The translations under genes were made by a program, and so were the position numbers. Positions 63,931 to 64,000 of a DNA stretch of 64,000 nucleotides are shown here, one piece after another (within the stretch, counting starts at the first letter, position 1; each line of letters starts with the position of its first letter). The notes under the pieces are model-generated. The model saw nothing but the letters and a program-made list of their open reading frames with translations, did no database searches and was not told the DNA's origin. Source of the stretch: Actinernus sp. WN-2022 (taxonomy: Eukaryota; Cnidaria; Anthozoa; Actiniaria; Actinernidae); assembly GCA_030867875.1 (NCBI GenBank), contig JAOWCC010001589.1:88373537-88437536 (forward strand). The letters are read 5' to 3'.

Positions 63931-64000
63931 GGGGACTTCACTAGTTTGTCGAGTTTATTCGAGTTTCGACCACAATCCCTACCAAACATAACGCAAGGTA

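Overview
This window reads as nuclear DNA of a metazoan, most likely a cnidarian (anthozoan-like). It is AT-rich, with short coding exons bounded by GT-AG introns, few genes, and a very high load of non-LTR retrotransposons, miniature inverted-repeat elements (MITEs) and minisatellites. I see no bacterial, viral or organellar gene organisation. The cnidarian assignment is an inference from gene content and repeat style and cannot be proven from the sequence alone.

Four cellular genes can be supported. (1) 10149-11513 (+): a two-exon gene for a 167-residue protein I do not recognise, with an RFX X-box just upstream of the ATG, suggesting a ciliary role. (2) 17851-16928 (-): a single-exon bZIP protein matching CREBZF/Zhangfei. 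(3) 18191-22583 (+): a three-exon saposin-like (Canopy/MSAP-type) ER-resident protein ending in KDEL, divergently paired with CREBZF across about 340 bp. (4) 39595-59178 (+): a complete tafazzin gene of 11 coding exons (one only 19 nt) spread over nearly 20 kb, whose introns hold most of the repeats in the right half.

Layout. 0.8-7.8 kb: an old minus-strand LINE (A) split by a plus-strand LINE (B). 7.8-16.9 kb: MITEs, the X-box gene, a LINE tail and a tRNA-like relic. 16.9-22.6 kb: the divergent CREBZF / KDEL pair. 23.0-25.6 kb: a MITE whose end has expanded into an 85-bp minisatellite, and a relative. 26.1-35.1 kb: an LTR element with tRNA-Leu primer site, polypurine tract and 4-bp target duplication but no gag-pol, loaded with later insertions (a poly-G MITE, a LINE tail, LINE C, a hAT-like MITE). 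35-39.5 kb: intergenic with MITEs. 39.6-59.2 kb: tafazzin with its intronic repeats, including a LINE (D) with two intact frames. 59.2-64 kb: nested MITEs, tandem repeats and a possible hAT remnant.

The most striking repeat family is a set of six MITEs bracketed by poly-G/poly-C tracts; five have perfect 8-bp target-site duplications. The most striking single element is LINE D, whose ORF1 and endonuclease-RT frame are in the same phase and separated by one UGA. All motif and repeat calls were made by eye, without alignments or database searches.
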